A DNA stretch of 64,000 nucleotides from Lysobacter soli (lineage in GTDB: Bacteria > Pseudomonadota > Gammaproteobacteria > Xanthomonadales > Xanthomonadaceae). Shown here piece by piece: positions 55,395 through 64,000 of this stretch. Made by a program: the position numbers and the translations under genes. The stretch is taken from the NCBI RefSeq assembly GCF_003382285.1, contig NZ_QTJR01000007.1, forward strand, positions 62,001 through 126,000. The letters run 5' to 3'. Within the stretch, counting starts at the first letter, position 1. Each line of letters starts with the position of its first letter. The notes beneath the pieces are model-generated. The model searched no databases. It saw only the letters and a program-made list of their open reading frames with translations, and was not told where the DNA came from.

Positions 55395-57809
55395 ATGCCA
55401 TCGCGTCCCATCCGCCTTACTTCCCTTGCGCGCCTGACTTCCCTTGCCGCCGTCCTTTCGACCGGCGCCTTCCTGGCGAGCGCGGCCTGCGCGCAGACGC
55501 CGGTCACCTTGACCGAGGCCATGGCCGATCCCGACTGGATCGGTCCGCCGGTCGAACAGGCCTGGTGGGCCTGGGACGGCCAACGTGTTCAGTACCAACT
55601 CAAGCGTGAAGGGGCTGCGATCCGCGACACGTACCAGCAAGCCATTGCAGGCGGCAACGGCGCCGTGCTCGACGGTGCCGCGCGCGCCGACCTCGACGCG
55701 CCGCGCGCCGTGTACGACGCATCGCGCCAGCGCATGGCGTTCGTCCGCAACGGCGATGTCTTCGTGCGCGACCTGCGCACCGGCGCGCTGACGCAGGTCA
55801 CGCGCACCAATGCCGATGAAGCCACGCCGCAGTGGAGCAGCGACGGCAACCTCGTCTTCCGCCAGGCCAACGACTGGTACCAGTGGCGCGCCGGTCGCGG
55901 CGTGAGCCAGGCCGCGGTGGTGAAGGCCGAAAAGGATCCCGCCGCGCCGCCGAAGGCCGACGATCTCCGCGAACGCCAGCTGGCGATGATCGCCACGCTG
56001 AAGAAGGACAAGGAACTGCGCGACGGCGCGCGCGACCAGAACGAAGCCTGGCGTCGCGCCGATCCCACGCGCGCACCCGCGCCGACGTACCTGGGCACCG
56101 ACGTCGTCGTCGCCGACAGCGCGCTGTCGCCGGATGGCCGATGGCTGCTCGTCGTCACCACCGCCAAGGGAGCCGACGAGGGCCAGGCCGGCAAGATGCC
56201 GAAGTACGTGACCGAATCGGGTTACGAGGAATTCGAGGACGCGCGCACGCGCGTGGGCCGCAACGATCCGCTGCCGCATCGCCTGTGGCTGGTGGACGTC
56301 AATGCATCGAAGGCGACCGAACTGAAGTTCGATTCGCTGCCGGGCATCAAGGACGATCCGCTCGCCGCGATGCGCAAGGCCGCCAAGCAGGATCCGCTGA
56401 AGGGCGATCGTCCGGTCCGCATCGAGAGCGACGGCGATGGTTCGGGCCCTGCGATCCACTGGAGCGACGACTCGCGCAATGTCGCGATGCTCGTGCGCGC
56501 GGTCGACAACAAGGATCGCTGGATCGTGTCGCTCTCGCCCGCGAGCGGCGACGCGGCGAACACCAAGCTTGTCACGCGCGACCGCCTCACCGACAAGGCG
56601 TGGATCAACTGGGGCTTCAACGATTTCGGCTGGACCGGCGACGGCGCGCTGTGGTTCCTGTCCGAACGCAGCGGCTATTCGCACCTGTACGTGAACGACG
56701 GCGGCAAGTCGCGCCAGCTCACCAGCGGCAAGTGGGAGGTCTCGGCGCCGACGCTCTCGGCCGATGGCGCATCGTTCTTCTTCACCTGCAACCGCAAGTG
56801 GCCGGGCGATTACGAAGTCTGCGCCGTGCCGGTCGCCGGTGGCGACGTGCGCGAAGTGACCTCGCTCGACGGCGTCGAAGACTTCGCGCTTTCGCCGGAC
56901 GGCAGCAAGGTGCTCGTGCGCCATTCGTCGAGCTACATGCCGCCGCAGCTGTCCGTGGTGAATGCCGCCGGCGGCAACGCGACGCAGCTGACCGACACGC
57001 GCAAGCCTGAATTCAAGGGCCGCCAGTGGATCCAGCCCGAGTACGTGCAGGTGCCGAGCAAGCATGGCGCGGGCGTGGTGTGGGGCAAGTTCTACGGTCC
57101 GAAGAACTACGAGCCGGGCCGCAAGTATCCGGTCGTGATGTTCGTGCATGGTGCCGGTTACCTGCAGAACGTGTCGGAGCGATATCCGAACTACTTCCGC
57201 GAGCAGATGTTCCACAACCTGCTCGTGCAGCAGGGTTACGTCGTGCTCGACCTGGATTACCGCGCATCCGAAGGCTACGGCCGCGACTGGCGCACGGCGA
57301 TCTATCGCCAGATGGGCCATCCGGAACTGGAGGATTACCTGGACGGCCTGGACTGGCTGGTCGCCAACAAGCAGGGCGACAAGGACCGCGCCGGCATCTA
57401 CGGCGGTTCGTACGGCGGCTTCATGACGTTCATGGCGCTGTTCCGCTCGCCGGGCACGTTCAAGGCCGGCGCGGCGCTGCGCCCGGTGGCCGACTGGTCG
57501 CAGTACAACCACGAATACACCAGCAACATCCTCAACACACCGGAACTCGATCCGGAGGCCTACCAGGTCTCCTCGCCGATCAACTTCGCCGACAAGCTGC
57601 AGGACAACCTGCTGATCGCCCACGGCATGATCGACGACAACGTGTTCTTCAAGGATTCGGTGATGCTGAGCCAGCGCCTGATCGAACTGCGCAAGGACAA
57701 GTGGGAAATCGCGCCGTACCCGCTGGAGCGCCACAGCTTCACGCGTTCGGACAGCTGGTACGACGAGTACCGCCGCATCTACGAGCTGTTCGAGCGGACG
57801 TTGAAGTAA
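55395..57809 (+). CDS. Prolyl oligopeptidase family (S9) peptidase
   Basis: 804 residues with a signal peptide ending ACA (about residue 34). A beta-propeller-like half (repeats of the LSPDGRWLLVV and WSDDSRNVAMLV type) is followed by the catalytic S9 domain: nucleophile GIYGGSYGGFMTFM, Asp in HGMIDDNVFF and His in LERHSFTRSD. This order matches secreted DPP-IV-like enzymes of Xanthomonadaceae, which cut peptides after Pro or Ala. The product is probably periplasmic or secreted. The ATG at 55395 was chosen because the signal starts there. Confidence 0.93.
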   Translation: MPSRPIRLTSLARLTSLAAVLSTGAFLASAACAQTPVTLTEAMADPDWIGPPVEQAWWAWDGQRVQYQLKREGAAIRDTYQQAIAGGNGAVLDGAARADLDAPRAVYDASRQRMAFVRNGDVFVRDLRTGALTQVTRTNADEATPQWSSDGNLVFRQANDWYQWRAGRGVSQAAVVKAEKDPAAPPKADDLRERQLAMIATLKKDKELRDGARDQNEAWRRADPTRAPAPTYLGTDVVVADSALSPDGRWLLVVTTAKGADEGQAGKMPKYVTESGYEEFEDARTRVGRNDPLPHRLWLVDVNASKATELKFDSLPGIKDDPLAAMRKAAKQDPLKGDRPVRIESDGDGSGPAIHWSDDSRNVAMLVRAVDNKDRWIVSLSPASGDAANTKLVTRDRLTDKAWINWGFNDFGWTGDGALWFLSERSGYSHLYVNDGGKSRQLTSGKWEVSAPTLSADGASFFFTCNRKWPGDYEVCAVPVAGGDVREVTSLDGVEDFALSPDGSKVLVRHSSSYMPPQLSVVNAAGGNATQLTDTRKPEFKGRQWIQPEYVQVPSKHGAGVVWGKFYGPKNYEPGRKYPVVMFVHGAGYLQNVSERYPNYFREQMFHNLLVQQGYVVLDLDYRASEGYGRDWRTAIYRQMGHPELEDYLDGLDWLVANKQGDKDRAGIYGGSYGGFMTFMALFRSPGTFKAGAALRPVADWSQYNHEYTSNILNTPELDPEAYQVSSPINFADKLQDNLLIAHGMIDDNVFFKDSVMLSQRLIELRKDKWEIAPYPLERHSFTRSDSWYDEYRRIYELFERTLK

Positions 57810-57827
57810 GCGGCAGGGATGTCTCTA

Positions 57828-57981
57828 GCCCCTCTCCCGCCTGCGGGAGAGGGGTTGGGGTGAGGGCAAGCGAAGCGACAACACCGCCCTGCCCTCATCC
57901 GCCCTCCGGGCACCTTCTCCCGCAAGCGGGAGAAGGGATGACCGGCATGGAAGGATGGATGCCCGCTTTCGCGGGAATGAC
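57828..57981. repeat. Repeat cluster after the S9 peptidase gene
   Basis: Class B element in inverted orientation (57829-57866, CCCCTCTCCC-GGGAGAGGGG with a TTGGGGTGAGGG end), then a related CTTCTCCC-GGGAGAAGG palindrome (57912-57936) and a class A relative with a GCTTTCGC core (57962-57980). No gene lies between 57810 and 58020. Confidence 0.75.
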
Positions 57982-58020
57982 AGCAAGCAACCGGCAGACA
58001 TCACCGGAATCCCGCCCGCA

Positions 58021-58917
58021 TCACCGCGTCGCCGCAGCCTCCACCGCCGGCATCTTCGCCTCGCTCCAGCTCGAATCCGGATCGAAGCCCTTCATCGCCT
58101 TCGCGATCGCTTCGCCGCCCGGCCCGAGATCCTTCTCGAACACCTGTCCGTCCGGGCCGATCATGAAGCTCATCACGCCGGTATCGCCGTATTTCGCCGG
58201 CCATGCGACGAGCGCGAAGCCGCGCGTCATGCGTCCGTCGACGAGGTAGTTGCGCGCGCCGCCCGGCGCCGAGGCGCCCTGCGAGGTCAGGATGCGATAG
58301 CGGTAGCCGAGGTAATCGCCCTTCGGCAGGTCGTCGCCGAAGAGCGGGCCGAGCGGGCTCACGTCCGCGCTGCCGTCTTCGGGCCAGTAGAGCCCGTCGT
58401 GCTTTCCGTCGCTGCTGAGGATGTGCTGCGCGTATTCGAGCACCCCGTCGCCATCGTGGTCGTTCTCGGCGTAATCCAGCTGCGCGTCGCGGTAGGCCTG
58501 CACCGCCTGCAGCACGGCAAGCTCATTGCGACCGATGCGTCGCACGCGCATCTCCTCGCCGCCGGCCTTCGGATCGAAGCGCCAGCCGCTCTTGTCCTGT
58601 TTCAGCGGAATGGGCAGGGTCCAGCCACCGTCGCCCACGGCCAGCTTCGCCGTCGCGCCCTCGGCGAGGATGCGATGCGACTGCTTCCACATCGCGAGGA
58701 ACGCGTCGACGTCCTCGCGATCGATGCCTTCCATCGGGATGTAGTCGCGCCACTGCGCACCGAGCACCTTCTGCAACGCGGCCTGGTCGTGTTTCTCGAC
58801 CGCAGCGACGAACGCGTCGGCTGCGGCGTCCGCCGTGGGATAGGCGCTCTGCGCGAAGGCCGGCGAAACGCACAGCGCGACCAGCAAGGCCAGCAGCAAG
58901 GGGTTTGCAAGTTTCAT
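58021..58917 (-). CDS. DUF2950 domain secreted protein
   Basis: 298 residues. A signal peptide (about 1-22, ending AFA) is followed by the DUF2950 fold: YPTADAAADAFVAAVEKHDQ, the NDHDGDGVLEYAQHILSSDGKHDGLYWP Asp-rich block, and GMRGFALVAWPAKYGDTGVMSFM-like end. The Asp-rich part resembles a calcium-binding loop. Genes of this family are commonly adjacent to DUF3300 genes, as here (28 bases apart, same strand), which suggests a shared but unknown envelope function. Confidence 0.87.
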   Translation of the reverse strand: MKLANPLLLALLVALCVSPAFAQSAYPTADAAADAFVAAVEKHDQAALQKVLGAQWRDYIPMEGIDREDVDAFLAMWKQSHRILAEGATAKLAVGDGGWTLPIPLKQDKSGWRFDPKAGGEEMRVRRIGRNELAVLQAVQAYRDAQLDYAENDHDGDGVLEYAQHILSSDGKHDGLYWPEDGSADVSPLGPLFGDDLPKGDYLGYRYRILTSQGASAPGGARNYLVDGRMTRGFALVAWPAKYGDTGVMSFMIGPDGQVFEKDLGPGGEAIAKAMKGFDPDSSWSEAKMPAVEAAATR

Positions 58918-58945
58918 CGAAGGACTCCTCCTCGAACCTGCGCGA

Positions 58946-60625
58946 TCAACCGCGACGACGCGCGCCACCGCCGCCGTGCGACGGGCGCGACTGCCGCTGC
59001 ACCTGGTGCCCGCCCGAGCGCTGCGATTGCGGCCGCTGCTGCATCTGCCGGCTCTGCTGCCCGCGTTCGAGCTGCTGGCGCGATTGCTGCGGGTGCCGCG
59101 CGCCCTCGAATGCGTTGTTGCGCGAGACCTCGTGCGTCTGCCGCTGCTGCGCGTGGTCCTGCAGGCGCGGCTGGTTCGCCTGCGAGCGTTGCATGTGCTG
59201 CGCCTGCGCACCGCGCGCCTCGTTGCGGGCATGGTCGCGCTGCTGGGCGTTGGCGTGCGTGGTGCGCGGGCCGGCATCGCGATGCGTGCCTGCCTGCGCG
59301 CGATCGCCGCGCTGCTGCGCGACCTCGCGCGCATGGTCGCGTGACACGTCGCGTTGCGATGCGTCGCGTGTGCGGGCCTGCGCGGTCTCGCGGGCGCGTT
59401 CGCGCGACGGATCGCGCTGCACACCGGCGCCGCCCTGCCCGGGACGCGAATCGAGCCCGCCGGGTCGATTCTGGATATCGCGTCCTGCTTCGCGCGCGCG
59501 CTCCTGCGCCTGGCGGTTGCTGGCCGCGGGTGCTTCGAAGCCGCGACGTTCCATCTCCTGCCGCGCGCGATCGCGATTGGCCTGGTGCGCCGCGTCGTTG
59601 CCGCGGAACTGCTGGCGCTGGTCGGCGCCGGGCAGTCGCTGCTGGCCGAACTGTTCGCGGCTGCGCGCATCGCGATACGGCACGTCGCCGCGGAAATTCG
59701 CGTCGTGCCGCCACGTGCTGCGGCTCGCGTCGATCTGCCGGTTGACGTTGATGTTGTTGTAGCGGTTCACGTCGATGTCGACGTCGCCGCCGTGCCAGTC
59801 CCAGTCGCCCCACAGCGCATCGGCGACGGCGACGCCGGTGCCGAACGCGAGGCCGGCCGCGAGCACGCTGCCCGGATACCACGCCGGCGCCGGCGGGTAG
59901 TACGCGGGCGGATACGACGGATACGGCCACGACCCGTACACGGTGGTCGGGTTGTAGCTGGGCACGTAGACGACTTCGGGATTGGCCGGCTCGATCTGGA
60001 TGATCTGCGTCGGCGGGGGCGGAGGTGGCGCCTGGCCTTCGACCACGACCGGCGCCGGTGCGGATGGTGCCGCCACGACCGTGACCTTCTGCTGTTCCGA
60101 ACTCTGCAGATTGCCGGCGGCCTGCGCGGCGCGACGCAGCCGCTGCACGGCGTCCATCACGTCGCCCGGCTGCGCGAGGAACGCATCGCCCAGACGCTGC
60201 ACCCAGCCCGGATCCTGCGAAAGCGTCGACATCACAGGCGGGAAGGCGACCAGCGACTGCACGCTCGGATCCCACGGCTGGTCCGCGACCAGCTTCACCG
60301 CGGCATCGCCCTTCGCGTCGGGATGCGCCTTCGACCACGCGACGGCGTCGGCGACGTTGCCGGGATACGTCGCCGCCATCAGCACCTGCGTCAGCAGCGA
60401 ATCGGGATACAGCGCGATCGGCGCGACCATCTGGTCGAGCTCTTCCTGCGCGAACACACGCTGCGCCGGCGCTGCGGTCATCGCGGCCGGTGTCGTGGCG
60501 GCGGGCGCGGGAGCGGCGGGTGCCGGCGCAGTGGTGGCCGCGGGCGCGGCCTCGCGCTTGCACGAGGTCGCCGACAGCGCGGCGACGAGAACGGCGGACA
60601 GCACACACGGGCGGAGCATGCGCAT
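58946..60625 (-). CDS. DUF3300 lipoprotein-like envelope protein with Gln/Arg/His-rich tail
   Basis: 559 residues. A signal with a possible lipobox (SATSC) is followed by the DUF3300 core: ELDQMVAPIALYPDSLLTQVLMAATYP, WSKAHPDAKGDAAVKLVADQPWDPSVQSLVAFP (in part) and VVYVPSYNPTTVYGSWPYP. The last 250 residues are low complexity, rich in Gln, Arg, His and Ala. Putatively exported; function unknown. Directly upstream of the DUF2950 gene in the same direction. The start at 60625 (MRMLRPCVLSA) marks the signal. Confidence 0.88.
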   Translation of the reverse strand: MRMLRPCVLSAVLVAALSATSCKREAAPAATTAPAPAAPAPAATTPAAMTAAPAQRVFAQEELDQMVAPIALYPDSLLTQVLMAATYPGNVADAVAWSKAHPDAKGDAAVKLVADQPWDPSVQSLVAFPPVMSTLSQDPGWVQRLGDAFLAQPGDVMDAVQRLRRAAQAAGNLQSSEQQKVTVVAAPSAPAPVVVEGQAPPPPPPTQIIQIEPANPEVVYVPSYNPTTVYGSWPYPSYPPAYYPPAPAWYPGSVLAAGLAFGTGVAVADALWGDWDWHGGDVDIDVNRYNNINVNRQIDASRSTWRHDANFRGDVPYRDARSREQFGQQRLPGADQRQQFRGNDAAHQANRDRARQEMERRGFEAPAASNRQAQERAREAGRDIQNRPGGLDSRPGQGGAGVQRDPSRERARETAQARTRDASQRDVSRDHAREVAQQRGDRAQAGTHRDAGPRTTHANAQQRDHARNEARGAQAQHMQRSQANQPRLQDHAQQRQTHEVSRNNAFEGARHPQQSRQQLERGQQSRQMQQRPQSQRSGGHQVQRQSRPSHGGGGARRRG

Positions 60626-60742
60626 CACACACCTCCCACACCTGAAGAGCGTCGATGGCCCCGGCGCAACGCCGGTCCTTCGACGGCCCCCTGAACGGGC
60701 GGCGGCTATCATGCGCGCCTGCCCCGCTATGTCCCTGTGAAC

Positions 60743-61666
60743 ATGAGCTCGCCTGCCCCGGCCTTCGACGACGTCCGCGCCTACCTCACCGACCTGCAGG
60801 ACCGCATCTGCGCCGCGATCGAGCACGCAGACGGCGGCGCGCGCTTCCGCGAGGACGTGTGGCAGCGCCCGGAAGGCGGCGGGGGCCGCACGCGCATCCT
60901 TCGCGACGGCGCGGTGTTCGAACAGGCGGGCATCGGCTTTTCCGACGTCTCCGGCACGAAGCTGCCGCCCTCGGCCACCGCCGCGCGGCCGGAACTGGCC
61001 GGCGCGTCGTGGCGCGCGGTTGGTGTCTCGCTCGTGTTCCATCCACGCAATCCGCACCTACCGACCACGCACGCGAACGTGCGCCATTTCCGCGCCGTGC
61101 GGGACGGCGAGACGGTGGCGTGGTGGTTCGGTGGCGGCTTCGATCTCACGCCGTTCTATCCCGTGGACGAGGACGTGCTGCACTGGCACCACACCGCGCG
61201 CGAACTGTGCGAACCCTTCGGCGGCCAGGCGCGCTACGAGAAGCACAAGCACTGGTGCGACGAGTATTTCTTCCTGAAGCACCGCAACGAAACGCGCGGC
61301 GTCGGCGGCCTGTTCTTCGACGACCTGCATGAGGATGCCCATGCCGACTTCGCCTACCTGCGCGCCGTGGGCGACGGTTTCCTCGATGCGTACCTGCCCA
61401 TCGTCGAGCGCCGCAAGGACACGCCGCACGGCGAACGCGAGCGCCAGTTCCAGCTGTATCGCCGTGGCCGCTACGTCGAGTTCAACCTGGTCTTCGATCG
61501 CGGCACGCTGTTCGGCCTGCAATCGGGCGGACGCACCGAATCGATCCTCATGAGCCTGCCGCCGCTGGTGCGATGGGAATACGGTTTCGAGCCCGAAGAC
61601 GGCAGCCCCGAGGCGCGCCTGGCCGATTACCTGCGCCCGCGCGACTGGCTCGCCGAGCTGGGCTGA
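60743..61666 (+). CDS. hemF: Oxygen-dependent coproporphyrinogen III oxidase
   Basis: Converts coproporphyrinogen III to protoporphyrinogen IX in haem synthesis. About 307 residues, normal length. Motifs: [35 protein letters not shown] and [20 protein letters not shown] two codons before the ATG (60737) is an alternative start; neither has a clear ribosome site. It is divergent from the DUF3300 gene. It converges with the DUF421 gene, nine bases between the stops. Confidence 0.97.
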   Translation: MSSPAPAFDDVRAYLTDLQDRICAAIEHADGGARFREDVWQRPEGGGGRTRILRDGAVFEQAGIGFSDVSGTKLPPSATAARPELAGASWRAVGVSLVFHPRNPHLPTTHANVRHFRAVRDGETVAWWFGGGFDLTPFYPVDEDVLHWHHTARELCEPFGGQARYEKHKHWCDEYFFLKHRNETRGVGGLFFDDLHEDAHADFAYLRAVGDGFLDAYLPIVERRKDTPHGERERQFQLYRRGRYVEFNLVFDRGTLFGLQSGGRTESILMSLPPLVRWEYGFEPEDGSPEARLADYLRPRDWLAELG

Positions 61667-61675
61667 TCGCGCAGG

Positions 61676-62167
61676 TCAGACGTCCTCGTCGCCATTGCCC
61701 GGGGGCTCGCGCAACAGGATGGTGATGCGACCGTCGGTTTCCAGCAGCGCGAGGTGGATGCGGTCCACGTCGTTGCAGCCGGCCTCGCGCATGGCCTTGG
61801 AAAAGTCGTAGCGGCTGACCAGCTCGCGACGCAGCACGTCGCGATAGACGTTCCCGTTGTGCGCGAGCACGACCGGCACCCCTTCGAGCAGGCGCTCCAT
61901 CTTGCGGCTGCGAGAAGTGAGCAGGCCCACCGACCAGTTCAGCACGATGAGCGTGGCCGCGAGCAGCAGCCCGCCCGTCATCGAGGTGTCCTTGCCGAGC
62001 AGCGCGTTCTGCACCGCATTGCCGAGCAGCACGATCAGCAGCATGTCGAACGCGGTGAACTGCCCCATCGTCCGCTTGCCCGAGATCCGGATCATCCCCA
62101 GCAGCACGACGTACACCGCCACCGCGCGCAGGATGAACTCCCACCACGGCATCGACATCTCGAACAT
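61676..62167 (-). CDS. DUF421 (YetF-like) membrane protein
   Basis: 163 residues. Three N-terminal hydrophobic helices (WEFILRAVAVYVVLLGMIRISGK, FDMLLIVLLGNAVQNALLG, GLLLAATLIVLNWSVGLL) precede a soluble C-terminal domain (VVLAHNGNVYRDVLRRELVSRYD). The pattern is that of the DUF421/YetF family, inner-membrane proteins without a settled role. The gene stands alone on its strand. Confidence 0.9.
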   Translation of the reverse strand: MFEMSMPWWEFILRAVAVYVVLLGMIRISGKRTMGQFTAFDMLLIVLLGNAVQNALLGKDTSMTGGLLLAATLIVLNWSVGLLTSRSRKMERLLEGVPVVLAHNGNVYRDVLRRELVSRYDFSKAMREAGCNDVDRIHLALLETDGRITILLREPPGNGDEDV

Positions 62168-62449
62168 GGCCGCCTCCGCTTCCGCGATGCGGGAACGCTA
62201 GCGGTAATTCGAGGGGAGGAAAACTCGCGCCGCCACGTCGGGCGAGCGGATGGCGTGACGGCCTGGGTCCCGGCTTTCGCCGGGATGACGGAAGTGAATG
62301 GCTGACGGCCACTGCGTCCTGACCGGAGCGGGGAGCTCCCCTTAGTAAGGGGAGCGCGGCGGCAGCCGCAGGGGATTGGAAGGCGCGAGCGTGGGGCCCG
62401 AGTTTTCGCGCAGCGAAAATTTGGGTTTTATTTTCCGCGGCGCGGAAAA
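62168..62449. other. Non-coding region between the DUF421 gene and the sX13-like RNA
   Basis: Contains an inverted class A palindrome (62263-62290), a GCTCCCCTT/AAGGGGAGC hairpin (62336-62356), a TTTTCGC/GCGAAAA hairpin (62403-62419), and the left arm of a 13-bp A/T-rich stem (62426-62454) merging into the terminator tract. No gene found. Confidence 0.6.
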
Positions 62450-62569
62450 TAAAAAGCCCCGCAGGCAGGGGGGGCCGGCGGGGCTGGGGAGCGGGACCTG
62501 GGGAGGGGCCTTCGCTCCGGGATCACTCCAGGGGAGGGAGAGATCGGCGACAGGCGTTGCACCTGTCGC
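62450..62569 (-). ncRNA. sX13-like C-rich small RNA downstream of polA
   Basis: On the reverse strand: TATAGG (62577-62572) as a plausible -10, then a GCGACAGG/CCTGTCGC hairpin (62569-62547), C-rich unpaired stretches (CTCTCCCTCCCC, GGCCCCTCCCC) and a terminator. Length about 115 nucleotides. Location after polA, in the same direction, matches Spot 42 in E. coli and ErsA in Pseudomonas. The C-rich loops and size fit Xanthomonas sX13, a Hfq-independent virulence regulator, as I remember it. The identity is inferred. Confidence 0.65.
62451..62485 (-). terminator. Terminator of the sX13-like RNA
   Basis: AGCCCCGC (62455-62462) pairs with GCGGGGCT (62478-62485) and is followed on the reverse strand by TTTTTATTTT. 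Confidence 0.85.
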
Positions 62570-62740
62570 GACCTATATGACCATTCCGTACATGGATGGT
62601 TCGTGAAGATCCGGGTTAACAATTCGTTGGATTCAGGAGGCATTCACCGAATTGGAAACGTTTTTCCCCGCGTTCCGCGCGAAATCCGCCTCCCGGCGGT
62701 CGTGGCACGAAAACTGCCGGATCCGGCTTCCGACGAACGG

Positions 62741-64000
62741 TCAGTGGGCCTCGTCCCAGTTCGCGCCGATACCGCTGTCGACCAGCAGCGGAACCCGCAA
62801 TCCGGCCACCCGGGACATGCGGTCGCGCGCCTCGTTCACCAGGGTGTCGACGAAACCGGTCTCGACCTCGAACACCAGTTCGTCGTGCACCTGCAGCACC
62901 ATCAGCGCGCGGTCGCGGTGATCGGCCAGCCAGCCATCGATGGAGATCATCGCCAGCTTGATGATATCCGCGGCGGTGCCCTGCATCGGCGCGTTGATCG
63001 CCGCTCGCTCCGCGCCCGCGCGCAGGCCCTGGTTCCGCGCGTGGATGTTGTCCAGGTACAGGCGGCGGCCGAATACGGTTTCCACGTACCCCTGCTCGCG
63101 CGCCTGCTGGCGCGTGCGCTCCATGAAATCGCGCACGCCCGGATACCGGCTGAAATACAGCGCGATGTAATCCTGCGCCTCGCCGCGCGAGATGTTCAGC
63201 TGCCGCGCCAGGCCGAAGGCGCCCATGCCGTACATCAGGCCGAAGTTGATGGCCTTCGCGGCGCGGCGCTCGTTGTTGCTGACCTCGTCGAACGGCTTGC
63301 CGAAGACTTCGGCCGCCGTCGCGCGGTGGATGTCGGCGCCGGATTCGAACGCACGCAGCAGGCTCGGATCCTCCGACAGGTGCGCCATGATCCGCAGCTC
63401 GATCTGCGAGTAGTCGCACGCGACGATGCAGCGCCCTTCCGGCGCGACGAACGCCTGCCGGATGCGGCGGCCGTCGTCGGTGCGGATCGGGATGTTCTGC
63501 AGGTTCGGATCGCTCGACGCGAGCCGTCCCGTCGCCGCGCCGGCCTGGTGGTAGCTGGTGTGCACGCGGCCGGTGTCGCGGTTCACCATCTCCGGCAACT
63601 TGTCGGTGTACGTGCTCCGCAGCTTCGACAAGCCGCGGTATTCCAGGATCACCCGCGGCAATTCGTGCTGGTCGGCGATCGCTTCCAGCGCTTCCTCATT
63701 TGTCGACGGCGCACCGGACGGCGTCTTCACCAGCGCCGGCAGTTTCAGTTCGTCGAACAGCAATTGCCCGAGCTGCTTGGGCGAATCCAGGTTGAAGGTG
63801 CGACCAGCCAGCTCCGTCGCCTTCTGCTGCGCGGCGAGCATGCGCTTGCCGAGGTCGGCCGATTGCCGGCGCAGTTCGTCGGCATCGACCATCACGCCGT
63901 TGGCTTCGACGCGTTCGAGCACCTGCACCAGCGGCATTTCGATCTCGTGGTACACGTGCGCCAGGCCCGGCACCGCTTCGACCTTCGGCGAAAGCACGCG
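62741..64000 (-). CDS. polA: DNA polymerase I, C-terminal part (5' end beyond window)
   Basis: The last 420 residues of DNA polymerase I. Polymerase motif A is in [19 protein letters not shown], motif B is [21 protein letters not shown], and motif C is [10 protein letters not shown]. The protein ends [10 protein letters not shown]. The part with the 5'-nuclease and 3'-exonuclease domains lies outside the right edge. Repair and Okazaki-fragment processing enzyme. A GC palindrome (GCCGGATCCGGC) follows the stop, then the sX13-like RNA. Confidence 0.97.
   Translation of the reverse strand, partial: RVLSPKVEAVPGLAHVYHEIEMPLVQVLERVEANGVMVDADELRRQSADLGKRMLAAQQKATELAGRTFNLDSPKQLGQLLFDELKLPALVKTPSGAPSTNEEALEAIADQHELPRVILEYRGLSKLRSTYTDKLPEMVNRDTGRVHTSYHQAGAATGRLASSDPNLQNIPIRTDDGRRIRQAFVAPEGRCIVACDYSQIELRIMAHLSEDPSLLRAFESGADIHRATAAEVFGKPFDEVSNNERRAAKAINFGLMYGMGAFGLARQLNISRGEAQDYIALYFSRYPGVRDFMERTRQQAREQGYVETVFGRRLYLDNIHARNQGLRAGAERAAINAPMQGTAADIIKLAMISIDGWLADHRDRALMVLQVHDELVFEVETGFVDTLVNEARDRMSRVAGLRVPLLVDSGIGANWDEAH

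Noticed and set aside
62428-62643. 71-residue reverse-strand frame overlapping the sX13-like RNA
   Set aside because: Pro/Arg/Ser-rich translation without a conserved motif; the hairpins and terminator favour an RNA gene.

Overview
The window comes from a GC-rich gammaproteobacterium of the Xanthomonadaceae/Lysobacteraceae type, most likely Lysobacter or a close relative. This is inferred from the gene set (rsmB-fmt-def beside a LysM gene, dprA, smg and topA; rpoH with ung and ftsEX; trxA-rho; cydAB; hemF; polA), the GC-driven open antisense frames and the family-style dispersed repeats. No tool could confirm the species. Most of it is core chromosome: about 45 protein genes at high density, with several overlapping stop/start junctions that suggest operons. 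No rRNA, tRNA or CRISPR was seen.

Layout. 1-2658 (minus): def, fmt and rsmB, the last cut by the left edge. 2859-11671 (plus): a TsaP-like LysM protein, dprA, smg, a GYF/RDD membrane protein, topA, tsaC and two DUF4124 envelope proteins. 11806-20516: an S15-type hydrolase, an isoaspartyl methyltransferase fused to an erythromycin-esterase domain, a free-standing structured RNA candidate, an SDR enzyme, a small lipoprotein, sppA and a MATE exporter. 20653-29822: DUF3667, DUF3106 and sigma-like membrane proteins, priA with a double DnaA box in its upstream region, a membrane spermidine-synthase-like protein and a second isoaspartyl methyltransferase. 29871-41268: a NYN nuclease-like protein, tal, an MHS transporter, a type II NADH dehydrogenase, DUF1203, rpoH, ung, a tandem-receiver regulator, ftsX, ftsE and rhlB. 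41566-45377: trxA and rho, with a degenerate integrative element in the rho 3' end. 45401-64000: a TonB-C-like protein, a KefB/C-type antiporter, a 1110-residue ankyrin membrane protein, ycgL, a 21-bp minisatellite, cydB/cydA, an S9 peptidase, DUF2950/DUF3300, hemF, a DUF421 protein, an sX13-like small RNA and polA (cut by the right edge).

The accessory material is concentrated at rho. A 101-bp copy of the rho 3' end lies 1463 bp downstream, just before what looks like the original rho terminator. Between the copies are a tyrosine recombinase that has lost its C-terminal catalytic boxes, paired 13-bp-period TTGACC-type repeats at both ends (likely arm-type integrase sites) and two AT-rich 18-bp palindromes. 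This looks like a nearly emptied integrative element using rho as attachment site.

Other points worth pursuing are two RNA candidates (15807-15917 and 62450-62569; the second sits beside polA, where Spot 42 and ErsA lie in other gammaproteobacteria), the methyltransferase-esterase fusion, the 21-bp minisatellite after cydB, the inverted DnaA boxes before priA, and a response regulator whose first receiver lacks its phosphorylatable Asp.
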